Source of the DNA: DATFDN01 sp963767645
GTDB taxonomy: Bacteria > Pseudomonadota > Alphaproteobacteria > Acetobacterales > Acetobacteraceae
Length of the DNA stretch: 64,000 nt
NCBI GenBank assembly: GCA_963767645.1
Contig: CAVYEW010000003.1
Location: 124,001 to 188,000, forward strand
Direction of reading: 5' to 3'
Position numbers and translations under genes: made by a program
Shown: positions 60,233 to 64,000 of the stretch, piece by piece
How positions within the stretch are numbered: the first letter of the stretch is position 1
How the letters are laid out: each line of letters opens with the position of its first letter
The notes under the pieces: model-generated
Databases searched by the model: none
Seen by the model: only the letters and a program-made list of their open reading frames with translations
What the model was told of the DNA's origin: nothing

Positions 60233-60380
60233 GCACTCGGCGTAACGCGCGACTCGAGCGGCGGTCAACGCGTATTCTTCAGCCGGGCCGCTTCGCCGAC
60301 TGACTGCAAATAGTTGCGCGTTCAAGCAGAACTGCGCCTCGGCTGGTGACGCGCGCCCGACGGCCGCGTTTAATTAGGAT

Positions 60381-61259
60381 ATGGATATCGCTGTCCCGGG
60401 GACCCACGCCGACCTCGCGCCCAAGCTGACCGTAGCGCGGCCGCTTCGCCAGACCGCGCCGATCGTTTTTGCCTCGGCTCACTCCGGTCGGCACTACCCG
60501 ACCGGCTTCGTCGCCGCCGCGCGCCTCGACCCGCTCAGCCTCCGGCGCAGCGAGGACAGTTTCGTGGACGAGTTGTTCGCCGACGCCCCCGCCTTTGGCG
60601 CGCCGCTCCTGTCCGCCGCGTTTCCCCGCGCCTATTGCGACGCGAACCGCGAGGCATGGGAGCTTGACCCGGCGATGTTCGAGGACGTGCTGCCGCCCTG
60701 GGTGAATACCACCAGCTCCCGGGTCTGCGCCGGGCTCGGCACCATCGCGCGCGTGGTGGCCACGGGAGAGGCGATCTATCGCGGGCGGCTGCGCTTCGCC
60801 GAGGCCGAGCGCCGGGTGCGCGAGTGCTGGCAGCCGTTCCACGACACCTTGGGGGCGCTGATCGACGGCACGCGGGCGAGCTTCGGCGCCTGCCTGCTGA
60901 TCGACTGCCACTCCATGCCCGCCAATGGCGCCAGCCGCAGCGGGGACATCGTGCTGGGCGACGCGCACGGCACGTCGTGCTGCCCCGGCGTGATGCGCGC
61001 GGTGGAGCAGACGCTGACCGGGCTGGGTTATACGGTACGGCGCAACGATCCCTATGCCGGCGGCTTCATCACCCGCCACTACGGCCGCCCGCGCGAGGGC
61101 GTCCACGCCTTGCAAATCGAGATCGCGCGCAGCCTCTACATGGACGAGGCCCGGATCGAGAAGCTGCCGCGCTTCGCCTCCGTCCAGCGCGACATGGCGG
61201 CACTGATCGGGCAACTGGCGCCGCGGGCCGGCGGTTTGATGGGACGTGGAGGCGGTTAA
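60381..61259 (+). CDS. N-formylglutamate amidohydrolase family protein
   Basis: A 292-residue FGase-family protein. FASAHSGRHYP with the metal-site His, then FPRAYCDANREAWELDP, LLIDCHSMPANG with a second ligand set, and ALQIEIARSLYMDE match the family, which hydrolyses N-formyl-L-glutamate, the last step of one histidine-degradation route. No hut genes are nearby, and this family is broader than that role. ATG 60381. Divergent from minC and convergent with argB across a GC-rich palindrome. Confidence 0.9.
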   Translation: MDIAVPGTHADLAPKLTVARPLRQTAPIVFASAHSGRHYPTGFVAAARLDPLSLRRSEDSFVDELFADAPAFGAPLLSAAFPRAYCDANREAWELDPAMFEDVLPPWVNTTSSRVCAGLGTIARVVATGEAIYRGRLRFAEAERRVRECWQPFHDTLGALIDGTRASFGACLLIDCHSMPANGASRSGDIVLGDAHGTSCCPGVMRAVEQTLTGLGYTVRRNDPYAGGFITRHYGRPREGVHALQIEIARSLYMDEARIEKLPRFASVQRDMAALIGQLAPRAGGLMGRGGG

Positions 61260-61272
61260 GCGGTCGGCACGA

Positions 61273-61374
61273 CCCCTCACCCCGGCCCTCTCCCAAAGGG
61301 AGAGGGGGCGTGCTGGCAATGCCAGTGCATACAACGCTCCCTCTCCCGCTTGTGGGAGAGGGTCGGGGTGAGGG
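61273..61374. repeat. Paired GC-rich palindrome between convergent genes
   Basis: Arms CCCCTCACCCCGGCCCTCTC (61273 onward) and its near complement GAGAGGGTCGGGGTGAGGG (61356-61374), each with an inner hairpin. It lies between the convergent FGase and argB genes, where it could serve as a bidirectional terminator. Confidence 0.75.
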
Positions 61375-61382
61375 TGTACGAG

Positions 61383-62285
61383 CTATGGCCGGATGATCGT
61401 TCCCATCCCGCCCTCGGTGAACAGTTCCAGTAGACAGGCGTGGGGCATGCGCCCGTCCAGGATGACGGCGCCCTTCGCGCCGCCGCGCACCGCATCGGCG
61501 CAGTTCTCCACCTTGGGGATCATGCCGCCGGTGATCATGCCATCGGCGACACCCCGTTCGACATCGGCCACCGTCATCTCGGCGATCAGGCGTCCATTGC
61601 CGTCGAGCACGCCGGGCACGTCTGTCAGCATCAGCAGCCGCGTCGCGCCCAGCGCCCCGGCGACCGCGCCGGCGACGGTATCGGCATTGATGTTGTAGGT
61701 CTGCCCATCCGCGCCCACGCCCACCGGCGCAATCACCGGGATCAGCCCGGCGCCGGTCAGGGCATGGATCACGCGCGGGTCCACCGCCTCCGGCTCGCCC
61801 ACGAAGCCGAGATCCAGTTCCTGCTCGATACGGCTGCCGGGATCGAGTCGCGTGCGAACCAGCTTGCGGGCACGGATCAGGCCGCCATCCTTGCCGCATA
61901 TGCCGACCGCCATCGCCCCGGCCCGATCGATCAGCCCGGCGACCTGTTTGTTCACCGTGCCGGCCAGCACCATCTCCACCACCTCGACCATCGCCGCGTC
62001 GGTGACGCGCAGCCCATCGACGAAGCTGGACTGGATGGCGAGGCGTTTGAGCATCGCGTTGATCTGCGGGCCGCCCCCATGCACGACCACCGGGTTGATG
62101 CCGACCTGCTTCAGCAGCGCGATGTCTTCGCCGAACTGACGCGCCAGTCCCTCCTCGCCCATGGCGTGGCCGCCATATTTGACCACCATCGTGGCCCCGG
62201 CGTAACGGCGGAGGTAGGGCAGCGCGAGGGCGAGCGTGCGCGCCTGCTCGGCCGCGGCCTCAAGCTCGGCGGGGGATAGGGTCAT
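61383..62285 (-). CDS. argB: Acetylglutamate kinase
   Basis: A 300-residue kinase of arginine biosynthesis. MVVKYGGHAMGEEGLA (phosphate-binding Lys and GG), NPVVVHGGGPQINAMLKRL, SFVDGLRVTDAAMVEVVEMV, NINADTVAGAVAGALGATRL and the C-terminal GGAKGAVILDGRMPHACLLE are all family blocks. Length is normal for the Arg-sensitive hexameric class; an N-terminal helix, EAAAEQARTLALALPYLRRY, which mediates hexamer formation, is present. ATG 62285. Confidence 0.97.
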   Translation of the reverse strand: MTLSPAELEAAAEQARTLALALPYLRRYAGATMVVKYGGHAMGEEGLARQFGEDIALLKQVGINPVVVHGGGPQINAMLKRLAIQSSFVDGLRVTDAAMVEVVEMVLAGTVNKQVAGLIDRAGAMAVGICGKDGGLIRARKLVRTRLDPGSRIEQELDLGFVGEPEAVDPRVIHALTGAGLIPVIAPVGVGADGQTYNINADTVAGAVAGALGATRLLMLTDVPGVLDGNGRLIAEMTVADVERGVADGMITGGMIPKVENCADAVRGGAKGAVILDGRMPHACLLELFTEGGMGTIIRP

Positions 62286-62355
62286 CCTGCGGCGTTCCTG
62301 GCGGTGACGCGCCGGTGCTACGGTGCGCCCGCAATGGGGTCAACCGAGAGCCGGC

Positions 62356-63126
62356 TTAAACCAGCTCGACCACGACGGGCACGTGATCGGATGGTTGCGC
62401 CTCGCCCCGTTCGTGGCGGTCGGGCTCGGCGCAACCAAGACGCTCCGCCAAGGTCGGCGAGAGCAGCACGTGGTCGATGCGAAGCCCGCGGTCGCGCTGC
62501 CACGCGCCGGCCTGATAGTCCCAGAACGTGTAGGACGGCGCGTGCGGGTGGAGTTCGCGCACCGCGTCGGTCAGCCCCATCCACAGCAGCCGGCGGAAGC
62601 GCGCGCGGGTCTCCGGGCGCATCAGCGCGTCGCCCGGGGGCAAGGTGCCCGGGGCGGCGTCCATGTCGGTCGGACAGACGTTGAAGTCGCCGCCAATGAC
62701 CAGCGGCGTATCCTCTGCCAGCAATGCCTCCGCGCGGTCGGCCAGACGATCCATCCAGGCGAGCTTGTAGGCATATCCGGCGTCTCCGCCGGAATTGCCG
62801 TTCGGCAGATAGATGCCAACGACTGTCAGCCCGTCCGCTTCGAGTTCGATGTAGCGAGCCTGCGTGTCGCCATCCGGCAAACCGGGCAGGGAGCGATGGA
62901 CCACGGTGAAGGGCACGCGCGCCAGCACCGCGACCCCGTTATAGGCCTTCTGTCCGACCGCCTCCCCGGTATAGCCGAGCCCGGCGAAATTGAGCGCCGG
63001 GAACGCGGCCGTCTCGCACTTGATCTCCTGCAGCAGCAGGATGTCTGGCTGTGCCTTCTCCAACCAGCGGCAGACATGCCGCTCCCGCTGGCGGATCGAG
63101 TTGACGTTCCAGGTGGCGAGTTTCAG
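62356..63126 (-). CDS. xth: Exodeoxyribonuclease III (AP endonuclease), CTG start likely
   Basis: A 256-residue ExoIII. N-terminal KLATWNVNSIRQRERHV, then DILLLQEIKCETAAFPALNF (catalytic Glu), GIYLPNGNSGGDAGYA, VIGGDFNVCPTDMDAA (Asp-Asn) and the C-terminal SDHVPVVVELV with the His. To include KLATWNVNS, the codon before it must be the start and it reads CTG at 63126. No ATG or GTG stands in frame between there and the upstream stop; a TTG at 63063 would delete the first catalytic segment. The repeat CCCCTCCC touches this codon. Base-excision repair enzyme. Confidence 0.9.
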   Translation of the reverse strand: MKLATWNVNSIRQRERHVCRWLEKAQPDILLLQEIKCETAAFPALNFAGLGYTGEAVGQKAYNGVAVLARVPFTVVHRSLPGLPDGDTQARYIELEADGLTVVGIYLPNGNSGGDAGYAYKLAWMDRLADRAEALLAEDTPLVIGGDFNVCPTDMDAAPGTLPPGDALMRPETRARFRRLLWMGLTDAVRELHPHAPSYTFWDYQAGAWQRDRGLRIDHVLLSPTLAERLGCAEPDRHERGEAQPSDHVPVVVELV

Positions 63127-63127
63127 A

Positions 63128-63164
63128 GGCCCCTCCCCCAGCCCCCTCCCGCAAGAGGAGGGAA
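63128..63164. repeat. Half copy of the GC-rich palindrome next to the xth start
   Basis: GGCCCCTCCCCCAGCCCCCT (63128 onward) followed by CCCGCAAGAGGAGGG. It matches one arm of the paired palindromes at 19171, 25631, 48307 and 61273. It occupies the space between erpA and xth and abuts the xth CTG codon. Confidence 0.6.
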
Positions 63165-63172
63165 TCCCGTGC

Positions 63173-63511
63173 TCAATCCACCGAGAAACTCGTCCCGCAC
63201 CCGCAGGCCGAGATGGCGTTCGGGTTACGTACGGCGAAGTGGCTGCCCATCAGCTCGTCGGTGAAGTCAAGCTCGGCACCGGCCAGCAGATCGAGGCTTG
63301 CCGGATCGACCAGCACCCGCGCCGCACCCCGTTCGATCAGCACATCGTCGGGCTGGCGTGCCTCGTCCAGCTCGAAGCGGTACTGAAAGCCGCTGCACCC
63401 GCCCGCCAGGACCGCCACCCGCAAAGCGGCGGCCCGGCCCTCGGCAGCGGTGATTTCGGCGATGCGCGTTGCCGCACGCTCGGTCAGGGCAAAGTTGGGG
63501 GTCGTATCCAT
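63173..63511 (-). CDS. erpA: A-type iron-sulfur cluster insertion protein ErpA/IscA-like
   Basis: A 112-residue A-type carrier. The three cluster cysteines are in LAGGCSGFQYRFEL (first) and SACGCGTSFSVD at the C-terminus (second and third). ALTERAATRIAEITAAEGR is the usual N-terminal helix. It delivers Fe-S clusters to target proteins. ATG 63511. Between xth and the divergent dgt gene, as in many alphaproteobacteria. Confidence 0.95.
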   Translation of the reverse strand: MDTTPNFALTERAATRIAEITAAEGRAAALRVAVLAGGCSGFQYRFELDEARQPDDVLIERGAARVLVDPASLDLLAGAELDFTDELMGSHFAVRNPNAISACGCGTSFSVD

Positions 63512-63576
63512 GCCCGTAACATAGGCTTTGCGGGGCGCGAATTGAAGCGTCGGTCGGCGCGGTGTAAGGCCCGGCG

Positions 63577-64000
63577 ATGAGCGTTGCGCCCTACGCCGTC
63601 CAGGCCCAGGCCAGCCGGGGCCGGCTCCATCTGGAGCCGGAGAGCCCGACGCGCTCGCCGTTCCAGCGCGACCGCGACCGCATCATCCACAGCACCGCCT
63701 TCCGCCGCCTGCAATACAAGACCCAGGTGTTCGTCAATCACGAAGGCGACTTCTTCCGCACCCGCCTCACCCATTCGATCGAGGTGGCGCAGATCGCCCG
63801 CTCCGCCGCCCGCGCCCTGGCTCTGGACGAGGACCTGACCGAGACCCTGGCGCTGGCCCATGATCTCGGCCACCCGCCCTTCGGCCACGCCGGGGAGGAG
63901 GCGCTGAATTCCGCGATGAAACCCTTCGGCGGGTTCGACCACAACGCGCAGTCCCTCCGCGTCGTGACCCTGCTGGAGAGCCGCTACGCCGCCTTCGACG
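63577..64000 (+). CDS. dgt: dGTP triphosphohydrolase-like protein (partial, 3' end outside window)
   Basis: The first 141 codons of a deoxyguanosinetriphosphate triphosphohydrolase-like protein. It has PFQRDRDRIIHSTAFRRLQY, KTQVFVNHEGDFFRTRLTHS and the HD metal motif ETLALAHDLGHPPFGHAGEE, all diagnostic. ATG 63577. The frame stays open to the window edge. Divergent from erpA. Confidence 0.95.
   Translation, partial: MSVAPYAVQAQASRGRLHLEPESPTRSPFQRDRDRIIHSTAFRRLQYKTQVFVNHEGDFFRTRLTHSIEVAQIARSAARALALDEDLTETLALAHDLGHPPFGHAGEEALNSAMKPFGGFDHNAQSLRVVTLLESRYAAFD

Noticed and set aside
59483..60325. Longer MinC starting at the TTG 60325
   Set aside because: Adds 31 residues not seen in relatives; the GTG at 60232 begins at the conserved fold. 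Kept as an alternative.

Overview
The window is GC-rich chromosomal DNA that reads as an alphaproteobacterium. Acetobacteraceae or a relative in the Rhodospirillales is the best guess. This rests on housekeeping gene order (rpe next to a heparinase II/III-like gene and close to purH; rplU-rpmA-obgE-proB; minC-minD-minE; argB, xth, erpA, dgt), on heavy GTG/TTG start use, and on dense families of GC-rich palindromic intergenic repeats. No rRNA, CRISPR array, prophage or integrase was seen; there is one tRNA (Thr, GGT).

Layout. 1-9.9 kb: membrane spermidine-synthase-like gene (cut by the edge), alpha/beta hydrolase, enoyl-CoA hydratase, a branched-chain-type binding protein, lutBC, a Uma2 gene, an MFS transporter, an Smr protein, a response regulator, tRNA-Thr and a sirtuin. 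10-16.8 kb: rpe, heparinase-like gene, glycosyltransferase, a decayed gene, purH, a TMEM175-like channel. 16.8-22.8 kb: sufE, a RraA-like protein, a beta-helix protein, an amino-acid oxidase, an SDR and a CoA-transferase. 22.8-24.7 kb: a caspase-like protease with a small EACC1-like partner and a small exported protein, a probable conflict module. 24.8-30.3 kb: enoyl-CoA hydratase, a liv-type ABC operon whose first permease is broken, and a semialdehyde dehydrogenase. 30.5-39.9 kb: EAL signalling protein, asd, an acyl-CoA dehydrogenase-like gene, the rplU operon, an LVIVD-repeat protein and a solute-binding protein. 40-44 kb: class II aldolase, dpp-type ATPases (one frameshifted), Fe-alcohol dehydrogenase.

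44.1-46.6 kb is an AT-richer accessory patch with two unknown genes, a transposase remnant and a Uma2 gene. 46.7-55.4 kb is a catabolic block: a molybdenum hydroxylase (small, large and FAD subunits), a PLP decarboxylase and a frameshifted peptide-type binding protein on the minus strand, divergent from a two-subunit Rieske dioxygenase. 55.6-58.1 kb is a lower-GC two-gene island: a DUF262 protein whose C-terminal HNH motif looks degraded, overlapping a PIN-like (DUF4935-type) nuclease gene. It looks like a defence module and is the best candidate for a poorly described system. 58.3-64 kb returns to housekeeping: minEDC, an N-formylglutamate amidohydrolase, argB, xth, erpA and the start of dgt.

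Two themes recur. First, two palindromic elements (6413-6572 and 13375-13523) have different interiors but the same 28-bp terminal inverted repeat, and several CCCCTCCC-type palindromes sit between genes, one reaching into a coding end and one abutting a start. Second, at least six genes carry frameshifts (livH, dppD, the peptide-binding protein, the beta-helix gene, a small secreted protein and a decayed gene at 13.6 kb). Some look like real decay, others like single-base indels that could be assembly errors. All family assignments were made by reading the translations; no database search was run.
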